From JAEULH01 sp963746275 (GTDB lineage: Bacteria > Pseudomonadota > Alphaproteobacteria > Rhodospirillales > Defluviicoccaceae), in NCBI GenBank assembly GCA_963746275.1, contig CAVVAX010000026.1, positions 1 to 64,000 on the forward strand: 64,000 bases of DNA. Reading direction: 5' to 3'. Positions 7,746-18,315 of the stretch are shown here, in pieces (position 1 is the stretch's first letter; the number at the start of each line of letters is the position of its first letter). The notes below the pieces were generated by a model. That model did not search any database, was not told where the DNA came from, and was given only the letters and a program-made list of their open reading frames with translations. A program made the translations under genes and the position numbers.

Positions 7746-9374
7746 ATGCCGCCAGCGCTGCGCCGCCTCCTGCTCTGCCTGATGCTCGCCTGGCTCGCTG
7801 CTGATGGCCGCCGGCGCCGCCATGGCCGACGACTTGGCGGCGCTGGTGGACCGGCTCGGCGGCAACGACTTCGCTGCCAAGGCGAAAGCGATCGACGCCA
7901 TCGCCGCCTCGGGCGACGAGCGCGCCGAGCGGGTCCTGGCGGCGATGCTGGCCGGCGATCTGCAGGCCCGCCGCGACGACGGCCGGATGGTCATCGCCGA
8001 GCGCAAGGGCCAGGTCTTCGTGCTGCGCGATCCCTTGAGCGGCGCCGAGATCGGCGAGGCCAAGCGGACGGAGCTGCGCCAGGCGACCATCAACAACCGG
8101 CTCAGGGCGCAGCTCCGCGGCGCGCTCGGCGCGCTGACCCTGCTCAGCCCGGACGCCGGCAAGCGCGCCACCGCCGCCGATGCCGTCTTCACCACCCGCG
8201 ACGGCGAGCTGCTGCCGGTCCTCGACAAGGCGCTGGCCCGAGAAAGCGAGGGCCGGGTCCGCGCCAGGCTGGAGCGGGCGGCGGCCGCCACCCGCCTCGT
8301 CGCCGCCGAGGATCCCGGCCGCCCGCGCCGCCGCCGCCGAAGACGCTCGCCGGCTTCGCCGATCAGGACGTGCGCTCGCTGCTGACCGGACGGCTGCAGG
8401 CCGAGCCGGACGCCGCCGCCCGCGGGGCCATCGAGGACGCGCTGGGCCAGGTCGAGACGAAGCTCGCGCTGTGGGGCGTGCTCGCCAACGTCTTCCAGGG
8501 CCTGAGCCTCGGCTCGGTGCTGCTGCTGGCCGCCGTCGGCCTCGCCATCACCTTCGGGGTCATGGGGGTGATCAACATGGCCCACGGCGAGATGGTCATG
8601 CTCGGCGCCTACGCCACCTTCGTCGTCCAGAGCCTGATTTTGACCCACGCGCCGTGGCTGCTCGACGTCTCGGTGCTGATCGCCATTCCCGCAGCCTTCC
8701 TCGTCGCTGGCGCGGTCGGCATCGTCATTGAACAGACCATCATCCGCCACCTCTACGGCCGGCCGCTGGAAACGCTGCTCGCCACCTGGGGCCTCAGTCT
8801 GATCCTGCAGCAGGCGGTGCGCAGCCTGTTCGGGCCGAGCAACCGCGAGGTCATCAGCCCGCCGTGGATGAGCGGCGCCATCGAGATTTCCGGCGGCCTG
8901 GCCCTGACCTACAACCGGATCGCGATCATCGTCTTCAGCCTCGCCGTCTTCGCCGTGCTGACGGTGCTGATCCGCTACTCTTCGTTCGGCCTGCGCATCC
9001 GCGCCGTCACCCAGAACCGGCGGATGGCTGGCTCCATGGGCATCCGCACCCAGCGGATGGACGCCATGACCTTCGGCCTCGGCTCGGGCATCGCCGGCAT
9101 GGCCGGGGTGGCGCTGAGCCAGATCGACAACGTCAGCCCCAACCTCGGCCAGGGCTACATCATCGACAGCTTCATGGTCGTGGTCTTCGGCGGCGTCGGC
9201 AACCTGATGGGAACGCTGGTCGGCGCCTTCAGCCTCGGCCTGGTCAACAAGTTCCTCGAGCCCTACGCCGGCGCGGTGCTCGGCAAGATCATCGTTCTCG
9301 TCGCCATCATCCTGTTCATCCAGAAGCGGCCGCAGGGGATCTTCGCGCCCAAGGGCCGGGCGGCGGAGACCTGA
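7746..9374 (+). CDS. urtB: Urea ABC transporter permease UrtB, two frameshifts
   Basis: Inner-membrane permease of the LivH type with the long N-terminal periplasmic domain typical of UrtB. The signal peptide starts in one frame (MPPALRRLLLCLMLAW) and continues after a shift near 7800 with LLMAAGAAMADDLAALVDRL. The periplasmic domain runs in that frame to about 8330, where a second shift restores the frame encoding the permease: KLALWGVLANVFQGLSLGSV, INMAHGEMVMLGAYATF, GPSNREVISPPW and GVGNLMGTLVGAFSLG. The joined protein is about 540 residues, full length. The breaks are in short C/G runs and are probably sequence errors, since the permease domain itself is intact and conserved. Confidence 0.9.
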   Translation: MPPALRRLLLCLMLAWLAADGRRRRHGRRLGGAGGPARRQRLRCQGESDRRHRRLGRRARRAGPGGDAGRRSAGPPRRRPDGHRRAQGPGLRAARSLERRRDRRGQADGAAPGDHQQPAQGAAPRRARRADPAQPGRRQARHRRRCRLHHPRRRAAAGPRQGAGPRKRGPGPRQAGAGGGRHPPRRRRGSRPPAPPPPKTLAGFADQDVRSLLTGRLQAEPDAAARGAIEDALGQVETKLALWGVLANVFQGLSLGSVLLLAAVGLAITFGVMGVINMAHGEMVMLGAYATFVVQSLILTHAPWLLDVSVLIAIPAAFLVAGAVGIVIEQTIIRHLYGRPLETLLATWGLSLILQQAVRSLFGPSNREVISPPWMSGAIEISGGLALTYNRIAIIVFSLAVFAVLTVLIRYSSFGLRIRAVTQNRRMAGSMGIRTQRMDAMTFGLGSGIAGMAGVALSQIDNVSPNLGQGYIIDSFMVVVFGGVGNLMGTLVGAFSLGLVNKFLEPYAGAVLGKIIVLVAIILFIQKRPQGIFAPKGRAAET

Positions 9375-9376
9375 GA

Positions 9377-10553
9377 TTGGCCGCTCTCGCACCCCGCAGT
9401 CCGCTTGCCGCGAGCCTGCCCACGGCGATCACGCTCCTGCTCATCGCCGCCGTCGGCATCGCCGTGCCGCTCCTGAACCTGCGGTCGCGCCGGACTTCGG
9501 CCTGCACGTGCCGACCTACATGGTCAGCCTGATCGGCAAGTACCTCTGCTACGCCCTCCTGGCGCTCAGCGTCGACCTGATCTGGGGCTACTGCGGCATC
9601 CTCAGCCTCGGCCACGGCGCCTTCTTCGCGCTCGGCGGCTACGCCATGGGCATGCACCTCATGCGCCAGATCGGCGAGCGCGGGGTCTACGGGAACCCGG
9701 AGCTCCCCGACTTCATGGTCTTCCTCAACTGGAAGGAGCTGCCCTGGTACTGGCACGGCTTCGACAGCTTCGCCTTCGCCGTGCTGATGGTGATGGCGGT
9801 GCCGGGGGTCCTCGCCTTCCTGTTCGGCTGGTTCGCCTTCCGCTCGCGGGTGACCGGCGTCTACCTCTCGATCATCAGCCAGGCGATGACCTTCGCCCTG
9901 ATGCTCGCCTTCTTCCGCAACGACATGGGCTTCGGCGGCAACAACGGGCTGACCGACTTCAAGGACATCCTCGGCTTCAACCTCCAGGCCGACGGGACCC
10001 GGGCGGCGCTTGTTCATCGCCTCGGCGGCGGCACTGTTCCTCGGCTACCTGCTCTGCCGGTTCATCGTCACCTCCAGGCTCGGCAAGGTGCTGATCGCCG
10101 TGCGCGACGCCGAGAGCCGCACCCGCTTCCTCGGCTACCGGGTCGAGTACTACAAGCTGTTCGTCTTCGTCGTCTCCGCGGTCATGGCCGGCATCGCCGG
10201 CGCGCTCTACGTGCCGCAGGTCGGGATCATCAATCCATCCGAGTTCGCCCCGGCCAACTCCATCGAGATCGTCATCTGGGTGGCGGTCGGCGGCCGCGGG
10301 ACGCTGCACGGCGCCATCCTCGGCGCCTTCCTCGTCAACTACGCCAAGAGCTACCTCACCGGCGCGGTGCCGGAGCTCTGGCTGTTCGCGCTGGGCGCGC
10401 TGTTCGTCGCCGTCACCCTGTTCCTGCCCAAGGGCGTGGTCGGCGCCGCCTCCGCCGCCATCGAGCGCTGGCGCGGGGACCGACCCGCGGCTCGGCACGG
10501 GCCCCGACATGCGGCTCGGCGGCGGCAAGGCACGGGAGGCTGCGGCGGAATGA
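9377..10553 (+). CDS. urtC: Urea ABC transporter permease UrtC, three frameshifts
   Basis: LivM-type permease partner of UrtB. It starts at or near a TTG at 9377, 2 bp after the urtB stop, with a hydrophobic first helix. The frame shifts near 9483 (one G missing) into PTYMVSLIGKYLCYALLALS and YCGILSLGHGAFFALGGYA, near 10005 into ALFLGYLLCRFIVTSRLGK and GRGTLHGAILGAFLVNYAKS, and near 10478 into the C-terminal GGGKAREAAAE. The stop at 10551-10553 overlaps the urtD start as ATGA. Because of the third shift, urtC appears fused in frame to urtD; the reconstructed tail and overlap show that this is an artefact. Confidence 0.9.
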
Positions 10554-11320
10554 GCACGCACATCCACGCGAGGCCGGAGGCGCGCGACACGCTGCTCTAT
10601 CTCAACGGCGTCAGCGTCTCCTTCGACGGCTTCAAGGCGCTGAACAGCCTCAGCTTCTACGTCATCGTCGGCGAGCTTCGGGCGATCATCGGCCCGAACG
10701 GCGCCGGCAAGACGACGATGATGGACGTGGTCACCGGCAAGACCCGGCCCGACAGCGGCGACGTCGTGTTCAACGGCGGCGTCGACCTGACCGGGCTCGA
10801 CGAGGCAAAGATCGCCAACCTCGGCATCGGCCGGAAGTTCCAGAAGCCGACGGTGTTCGACGGCCACACCGTCGACGCCAACCTGCAGCTGGCGCTGGCC
10901 GGCAGCCGCAACGTCTTCTCCTCGCTGTTCTTCCGCTTGGGCCGCACCCAGCGGGCGAAGATCGACGCCGTGCTGGAGACGGTGTCGCTCGGCGCCCACC
11001 GCGACCGGCTCGCCGGCTCGCTGTCCCACGGGCAGAAGCAGTGGCTGGAGATCGGCATGCTGCTGATGCAGGACCCGCAGCTGCTCCTGGTCGACGAGCC
11101 GGTCGCCGGCATGACCGACGGCGAGACCGAGCAGACGGCGATGCTGCTCAAGGAGATCAACAAGACCCACACCGTCGTCGTCGTCGAGCACGACATGACC
11201 TTCGTCCGCTCCCTCGACTGCCCGGTCACGGTGCTGCACGAGGGCCGGGTCCTGGCCGAAGGCACGCTCGCCGACGTCCAGCGCAACAAGCAGGTGGTCG
11301 ATGTCTACCTCGGCCGCTGA
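10550..11320 (+). CDS. urtD: Urea ABC transporter ATP-binding protein UrtD
   Basis: LivG-like cytoplasmic ATPase driving urea import. Walker A GPNGAGKTT, the UrtD-typical LGIGRKFQKPTVFDGHTV segment, signature LSHGQKQWLEIGMLL, Walker B LLLVDEPVAGMT and switch His in VVEHDMTFV are all present. 256 residues, normal length and intact. The ATG at 10550 overlaps the urtC stop. Followed by a 288-bp repeat-filled gap before urtE, unusual for an operon whose other genes abut. Confidence 0.95.
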   Translation: MSTHIHARPEARDTLLYLNGVSVSFDGFKALNSLSFYVIVGELRAIIGPNGAGKTTMMDVVTGKTRPDSGDVVFNGGVDLTGLDEAKIANLGIGRKFQKPTVFDGHTVDANLQLALAGSRNVFSSLFFRLGRTQRAKIDAVLETVSLGAHRDRLAGSLSHGQKQWLEIGMLLMQDPQLLLVDEPVAGMTDGETEQTAMLLKEINKTHTVVVVEHDMTFVRSLDCPVTVLHEGRVLAEGTLADVQRNKQVVDVYLGR

Positions 11321-11608
11321 GCCTGCCCGGACCCTCACCCCGACCCTCTCCCAAAGGGAGAGCGAGTTGCGCGCGACCGCGCCTGTGCCCTCTGCGCGTA
11401 GGAGAGGGAGCCCCGCGTCGATGCCGCGGCGGGGACACCCTCGCCCGCGCAGCGGGAGAGGGAGGGGCCCGCGTCAGCGGGAGGGTGAGGGCGATTGGTG
11501 CCGATGGCCGTAACGAGTACGGCCATGACGAGTTGAGCCTCCTCTCGGCACACCCGTCATGGCCGGGCGAAGTCCCGGCCATCCACGCCTCGCCGGCGGA
11601 GGTAGGGC
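11321..11608. repeat. Mosaic intergenic repeat inside the urt operon
   Basis: Between urtD and urtE. The left part (about 11330-11490) is a palindromic element of the CCCTCACCC / GGGAGAGGG type with C-rich and G-rich arms. A relative lies at 54586-54730. The right part has two perfect hairpins: 11504-11526 (9-bp arms ATGGCCGTA and complement, loop ACGAG) and 11559-11582 (9-bp arms ATGGCCGGG and complement, loop CGAAGT). No credible reading frame. Transcription must read through for urtE expression. Confidence 0.75.
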
Positions 11609-12304
11609 ATGCTCCGCGTCGAGACCGTCGATCTCTTCTACGGCGCCAGCCAGGCGCTGCGCCGGGTCAGCCTCACCGCCGCGCCGGACCGGGTCACCTG
11701 CGTCCTCGGGCGCAACGGCGTCGGCAAGACCAGCCTGCTGCGCTGCATCGCCGGGCAGTTGCCGCCGCGCGCCGGGCGGATCGTCTGGGAGGACGAGGAC
11801 ATCACCGCGCTTCCGGCGCACGCCCGCGCCGCCCGCGGCATCGCCATCGTCCCCCAGGGCCGGGAGATCTTCCCGCTGCTCACGGTGGAGGAGAACCTGC
11901 AGACCGGCTTCGCCGCCGTGGCCCGGCCGCTGCGGCATGTGCCGGACGAGATCTTCGAGCTGTTCCCGGTGCTCCGCGACATGCTCCAGCGCCGCGGCGG
12001 CGACCTCTCCGGCGGCCAGCAGCAGCAGCTCGCCATCGCCCGGGCGCTGGTCATCCGCCCGCGCCTGCTGCTCCTCGACGAGCCGACCGAGGGCATCCAG
12101 CCGTCGATCATCAAGGACCTGGAGCGGGTCATCCGCCAGCTCGCCTCGCGCGGCAACATGGCGATCGTGCTGGTCGAGCAGTACTTCGACTTCGCCCGCA
12201 GGCTCGCCGATGCCTATGCCGTCATGGACCGCGGCGAGATCGTCGCCGCCGGCGCCAACGCCGACATGGTCGAGGAGGACATCCGCGCTCACCTCACCGT
12301 CTGA
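11609..12304 (+). CDS. urtE: Urea ABC transporter ATP-binding protein UrtE
   Basis: LivF-like second ATPase of the urea importer. Walker A LGRNGVGKTSLLR, Q-loop region VPQGREIFPLLTVEENL, signature LSGGQQQQLAIARAL, Walker B LLLLDEPTEGIQP and the UrtE-typical VEQYFDFARRLAD follow in order. 231 residues, intact. The ATG is preceded by GGAGGTAGGGC, an excellent ribosome site. ureD begins immediately after the stop, linking transport to urease. Confidence 0.95.
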   Translation: MLRVETVDLFYGASQALRRVSLTAAPDRVTCVLGRNGVGKTSLLRCIAGQLPPRAGRIVWEDEDITALPAHARAARGIAIVPQGREIFPLLTVEENLQTGFAAVARPLRHVPDEIFELFPVLRDMLQRRGGDLSGGQQQQLAIARALVIRPRLLLLDEPTEGIQPSIIKDLERVIRQLASRGNMAIVLVEQYFDFARRLADAYAVMDRGEIVAAGANADMVEEDIRAHLTV

Positions 12305-12311
12305 GGCCCGC

Positions 12312-13144
12312 GTGCCGGCCAGCGGTCCACGGCGATCGCCCGCCTGTCCTTCGTCCGCGACGGCGAGGCCAGCCGGCTCGAGACGCCTCGACCAGCGGGC
12401 GCCGCTCCGCGTGCTGTTCCCCCGGCCGCACGACCCGGGCGTGCCGCTCGCGGTGCTGGTGACGACCAGCGGCGGACTGGTCGGCGGCGACGTCCTCGAC
12501 GTCGCGGTGTCCGCCGGGCCCGGCGCCAAGGCGCTGGTCACCACCCAGGCGGCGGAGAAGGTCTACCGCTCCGAGGGTGCGCCTTGCGAGATCGGCGTGC
12601 GGCTCGACGCCGGGCCGGAGAGCTGGCTGGAGTGGCTGCCGAACGAGACCATCGTCTTCGACGCCGCCCGGCTGCGCCGGCGCACCTCGGTCTCGCTCGC
12701 CGAGGACGCGCGCCTGCTCGCCGGCGAGATCCTCGTCCTCGGCCGCCGGGCCCGCGGCGAGCGCTTCACCGCCGGGCTGATCCACGACGCCTGGGAGATC
12801 CGCACGCGCGGCCGGCTGGTCTGGACCGACGCCTTCCGGCTGGAGGATGACCTGGTCGCGGCGCAGGCCTCGCCGGCCGGGCTCGCCGGCGCCGCCGCCG
12901 TCGCCACCATCGTCTGCGCCGGCCGCCGGCGGAGCGGCTGGCGACACCGCTCGCCGAGCTTGCGGAACGGCTCGCGAGCGTGGATCTTCGCATCGGCACG
13001 ACGCGGATCGGGGCTACGCTCCTCGTCCGCCTGCTCGCAGAGGATCCGCGGGCGCTGCGCCAGGCGTTCGCGGCGCTGTGGGCGTGGCTCAGGGGCGAGG
13101 CGGGCGGGCTGTCGCCGCGGCTGCCGCGGCTGTGGAGCATATGA
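12312..13144 (+). CDS. ureD: Urease accessory protein UreD, two frameshifts
   Basis: UreD (UreH) binds the urease apoenzyme with UreF and UreG for nickel insertion. The coding sense starts just after the urtE stop with IARLSFVRDGEASRLET, shifts near 12387 to LDQRAPLRVLFPRPHDPGVP, continues through LVTTSGGLVGGDVLDVAV, YRSEG, WLEWLPNETIVFDAARLRR and RTRGRLVWTDAFRLEDD, and shifts again near 12925 into the C-terminal LRIGTTRIGATLLVRLL and LWAWLRGEAGGLSPRLPRLW. The stop is at 13142-13144. Full length about 277 residues. The exact start codon is uncertain because the first shift lies close to it. Confidence 0.88.
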
Positions 13145-13185
13145 AGGCGACGACCGGGAACGGCGGGCCGCCCGCCATCAACACC

Positions 13186-13265
13186 GTCATCGCGAGCCGC
13201 GAAGCGGCGTGGCGATCCAGAAGATGCAGTGGATTGCAGCGTCGGCTTCGCCTCCTCGCAATGAC
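13186..13265. repeat. 80-bp inverted-repeat element (MITE-like) between ureD and ureA
   Basis: The ends are imperfect inverted repeats: the left arm begins GTCATCGCGAG and the right arm is the complement of GTCATTGCGAG, both continuing into GCGAAGC. The last 26 bp are repeated exactly at 17969-17994. This type of small palindromic element is common in alphaproteobacterial intergenic regions. Confidence 0.7.
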
Positions 13266-13292
13266 ACGGTTCCGGAAGCGGGAGAGAGGGGC

Positions 13293-13595
13293 ATGTATCT
13301 GACGCCGCGGGAAAAGGACAAGCTGATGATCGCCATGGCCGCCGAGGTGGCGCGCAAGCGCCTCGCCCGCGGGGTGAAGCTCAACTACCCCGAGGCGGTG
13401 GCGCTGATCACCGACTACGTCGTCGAGGGTGCGCGCGACGGCCGCACCGTCGCCGAGCTGATGCGCGACGGGGCCGGCGTCATCGGCCGCGGCCAGGTCA
13501 TGGAGGGCATCGCCGAGATGATCCACGACATCCAGGTCGAGGCGACCTTCCCCGACGGCACCAAGCTCGTCACCGTCCACCAGCCGATCCGCTGA
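13293..13595 (+). CDS. ureA: Urease gamma subunit
   Basis: Structural gamma subunit of the nickel urease. 100 residues: MYLTPREKDKLMIAMAAEVA, RGVKLNYPEAVALITDYVVE, RDGRTVAELM and IHDIQVEATFPDGTKLVTVH are near-identical to the family. The ATG has AGAGAGGGGC just upstream. Separate gamma and beta subunits are the usual proteobacterial arrangement. ureB follows after 16 bp. Confidence 0.97.
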   Translation: MYLTPREKDKLMIAMAAEVARKRLARGVKLNYPEAVALITDYVVEGARDGRTVAELMRDGAGVIGRGQVMEGIAEMIHDIQVEATFPDGTKLVTVHQPIR

Positions 13596-13611
13596 GAGGG
13601 ATGAACCGGCG

Positions 13612-13917
13612 ATGATCCCGGGCGAGATCCTGGCCAAGGACGGCACGCTCACGCTGAACGAGGGGCGGGCGACGGTGAGGCTCGTCGTCGCCAACACCGG
13701 CGACCGGCCGATCCAGGTCGGCTCGCACTACCACTTCTTCGAGACCAACCCGGCACTCGCCTTCGACCGCGAGACGGCGCGTGGCTTCCGCCTCGACATC
13801 CCCGCCGGCACCGCCGTTCGCTTCGAGCCGGGGCAGAGCCGCGAGGTCACCCTCGTCGCTTACGCCGGCCGGCGCGTCGTCATCGGCTTCAACGCCGTCG
13901 TCGACGGCGCGCTTTAA
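13612..13917 (+). CDS. ureB: Urease beta subunit
   Basis: 101-residue beta subunit of urease, starting MIPGEILAKDGTLTLNEGR. It carries the conserved VANTGDRPIQVGSHYHFFE and GFRLDIPAGTAVRFEPGQ segments and the GFNAVVDGAL end. Intact, normal length; ureC starts 12 bp downstream with GGGGATCGAGTC before its ATG. Confidence 0.97.
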   Translation: MIPGEILAKDGTLTLNEGRATVRLVVANTGDRPIQVGSHYHFFETNPALAFDRETARGFRLDIPAGTAVRFEPGQSREVTLVAYAGRRVVIGFNAVVDGAL

Positions 13918-13929
13918 GGGGATCGAGTC

Positions 13930-15640
<1,711 letters not shown>

Positions 15641-15923
15641 AGTGAGTGGCACGGCGGTTGATCTACTCTGTCGTCATCAACTCCGTTGTGCGGCGCGCAT
15701 CCCTCGGATTCCTGGTTTCGTCACCCCCGGCTTGCTCCGGGGGTCCACTGAAGGCGCGGGCGAGCCGTGACGAGCACGGCCATGACGGGCGGAGACAGGC
15801 TTCCTCTCCCGCTTGCGAAGGCGCTCGTCCGAGGACCCGGAGGGAGAGGCCGGTTTCTGCTCGGCCGCGCCGCGTCGACAATCACGCCGCCGGAAACGCC
15901 GCCAGGCGCCCCGCACCGTGACG
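15641..15923. repeat. Repeat-filled gap between ureC and ureE with two hairpins
   Basis: Hairpin at 15723-15744: 8-bp arms ACCCCCGG and complement with a 6-nt loop. Hairpin at 15764-15780: arms GCCGTG and CACGGC with loop ACGAG. The 26 bp beginning at 15764 recur exactly at 17874-17899 and, with changes, at 11506. No gene is supported here. Confidence 0.7.
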
Positions 15924-16380
15924 ATGCGCCGGGCGATCGCGGTCGCGGCAGCGGGGACGTGGCCCAAGGAGGAGGCGACGACCAGCGTGACGCTCGCCTA
16001 CGACGACCGCCACCGGCGGCGGATCGTGCTCAGAGCCGACGACGGTGCGCCGGTGCTCCTCGACTTGGAGCGCGCGGCAATGCTCGCCGACGGCGACGGC
16101 CTTGCCCTGGACGGCGGCGGCTGGATCGCCGTTCGCGCCGCCGCCGAGCCGGTGATCGAGGCCCGCGGCGCCGGACCTGGCCGCAACCGCCCGCCTCGCC
16201 TGGCACCTCGGCAACCGGCACACGCCGGTGCAGGTGCTGGCCGACGGCACGCTGCGGCTGCGGGACGACCACGTGCTGGCGGCGATGCTGGAGCGGCTCG
16301 GCGCCGAGGTGCGCCGAGTCGAGGCGCCGTTCGCGCCAGAGCCGGGCGCCTACGCCGGCGGACACCACGATGACCCCTGA
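15924..16380 (+). CDS. ureE: Urease accessory protein UreE, one frameshift
   Basis: Nickel metallochaperone for urease maturation. The N-terminal domain starts MRRAIAVAAAGTWP and contains SVTLAYDDRHRRRIVLRADD, LLDLERAAMLADGDGLALD and GWIAVRAAAEPV. After an extra G near 16168 the frame changes to the C-terminal domain DLAATARLAWHLGNRHTPVQ, RLRDDHVLAAMLERLGAEVR and a short GGHHDDP end. The metal-binding His of NRHTPVQ is conserved, and the tail is only modestly His-rich. The stop at 16378-16380 lies inside the ureF start region (11-bp overlap). Confidence 0.88.
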
Positions 16381-17080
16381 GCCGGCCGCGGGCCTCGACG
16401 CGCCGGGGCTCTACCGCCTGTTGGCGTGGCTGTCGCCGGGCTTCCCCGTCGGCGGCTACACCTACTCCCATGGCATCGAGTACGCCGTCGAGGCCGGGCT
16501 GGTCACCGACGGGGCTTCGCTGCAGGCGTGGATCGCGGAGATCCTCTGCCGCGGCGCCGGCGTCGTCGACGCCGGGCTGATGTACGCCGCCTGGCCGGCC
16601 GCCAGCGCCGGGGATCACGACGCGCTGGTCAACGTCGCGGAGCGCGCCGCCGCCTGGCGCTCGACGGCGGAAACGGCGCTGGAGAGCGAGGCGCAGGGCG
16701 CCGCCTTCCTCGCCGCCGTCGCCACCGGCTGGCCCGATGCCCGCCGCGACGCCGCCGGTGGCGAGCCTTGCCGAAGCCGGCATTCCGCCGGCTTACGCCG
16801 TCGCCGTCGCCATCGCCGGCGCCTTGGCGGACGTGCCGGCCGATGCGCTCGTTCGCGCCTACCTCCAGGCCTTCGCCGCCTCGCTCGTCTCCGCCGGCGT
16901 CAGGCTCGTCCCCCTCGGCCAGAGCGAGGGCGTGCGCATCCTCTCGGCGCTGGAGGAAGCGGTCGAGCGGACGGCCGCGCTTGCGCAAGCGCGCGATCTC
17001 GCGGACCTTGGCACCTCGGCATGGATGACGGAGTGGGCCTCGATGCGCCACGAGCGCCAGTACACCCGGCTGTTTCGCTC

Positions 17081-17084
<4 letters not shown>
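16370..17084 (+). CDS. ureF: Urease accessory protein UreF, one frameshift
   Basis: UreF forms the UreDFG complex that loads nickel into urease. First part: YRLLAWLSPGFPVGGYTYSH, GIEYAVEAGLV and LVNVAERAAAWRSTAE. A shift near 16745 leads to SLAEAGIPPAYAVAVAIAGA, YLQAFAASLVSAGVRLVPLG and the C-terminal WASMRHERQYTRLFRS. Total about 237 residues, normal. The stop overlaps the ureG start as ATGA. Confidence 0.9.
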
Positions 17085-17682
<598 letters not shown>

Positions 17683-17686
<4 letters not shown>

Positions 17687-17880
17687 ACGATGATCCTTAC
17701 GCCGATCGCCGGCGCCTGACCTTCGAGCAGGCGGAGGGTGTCGAACCCCTTCCAAGACAGCTTCGAACCAAGGAACTATCCGCAGAGCTACGCGCCCTAC
17801 TTTGGGGGCGCTTTATAATAGCGGGGCGCTTTATGATAGCCTGCGATCGTCCCGTGGTTCCCCTTCCTGGATTGCCGTGA
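17683..17880 (+). pseudogene. Short fragment resembling the N-terminus of an AbiJ/HEPN-type protein
   Basis: 65 codons starting MNDDPYADRRRLTFEQAEGV and continuing LPRQLRTKELSAELRALLW. The pattern of a disordered start followed by LPxQLxxKELSxxLRxxLW is typical of N-termini of abortive-infection or HEPN-like hypothetical proteins. After residue 45 the sequence degenerates into two direct repeats (GCGCTTTAT near 17809 and 17826) and then an intergenic hairpin repeat, so the rest of the gene has been lost. Its ATG overlaps the ureG stop. Low confidence in the family; confident that it is truncated. Confidence 0.35.
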
Positions 17881-17994
17881 CGAGCACGGCCATGACGGGG
17901 ATCTCGTTGCACTGGCCGCCCTGCACAGGCTCCGACTCAACCCTCGCGCTCGTCGCTCAGGATTGCCGCGTCGGCTTCGCCTCCTCGCAATGAC
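17874..17994. repeat. Composite intergenic repeat downstream of ureG
   Basis: 17874-17899 is an exact copy of the 26 bp at 15764-15789 (hairpin arms GCCGTG/CACGGC). 17969-17994 is an exact copy of the right end of the 80-bp element at 13186-13265. Parts of two repeat families that also interrupt the urt/ure operon therefore meet here. Confidence 0.75.
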
Positions 17995-18032
17995 CGCGCG
18001 TTTCTTCTGATACAACGTGATGACCACTTGAT

Positions 18033-18296
18033 CTAGTCGCGGGCGCAGTTGCCGAACACTTGTGCGGTTGTCGCCGAAGCGCGTTCGCCGACCCACTCGT
18101 AGAACTCGATGTCCGCGGCGGCGCAGCTGTCGCAGCCGCCGCAGCGCACACCGGCCGTCCGCCGCACCCGGCCCTTGCGCACCCAGTGCTCCAACATGCC
18201 GCGGACCGCGTCCGGATCGGCGGCCACGTGGCGGGCGAGCTCGCTCAAGGAGGCGGCGCGATGGGTGACGAGATAGCCCTTCAGCGTCGTCAGCAT
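18033..18296 (-). CDS. feoC: FeoC-like [Fe-S]-type regulator of ferrous-iron transport
   Basis: 87 residues, last gene of the feo operon, 20 bp after feoB. A winged-helix N-terminus (LSELARHVAADPDAVRGMLE) is followed by CGGCDSC at residues 52-58, a CxxCxxC cluster placed as in FeoC proteins that bind an oxygen-sensitive iron-sulphur cluster, and by YEW. FeoC is reported to stabilise or regulate FeoB. Family assignment rests on HTH plus Cys cluster plus position. Confidence 0.75.
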   Translation of the reverse strand: MLTTLKGYLVTHRAASLSELARHVAADPDAVRGMLEHWVRKGRVRRTAGVRCGGCDSCAAADIEFYEWVGERASATTAQVFGNCARD

Positions 18297-18315
18297 GACT
18301 GCATCTCCCGCGCCA

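Noticed and set aside
15647..15662. TGGCACG-N4-TTGA resembling a sigma-54 promoter downstream of ureC
   Set aside because: The invariant -12 GC is GA, and the site lies inside an operon gap full of repeats.
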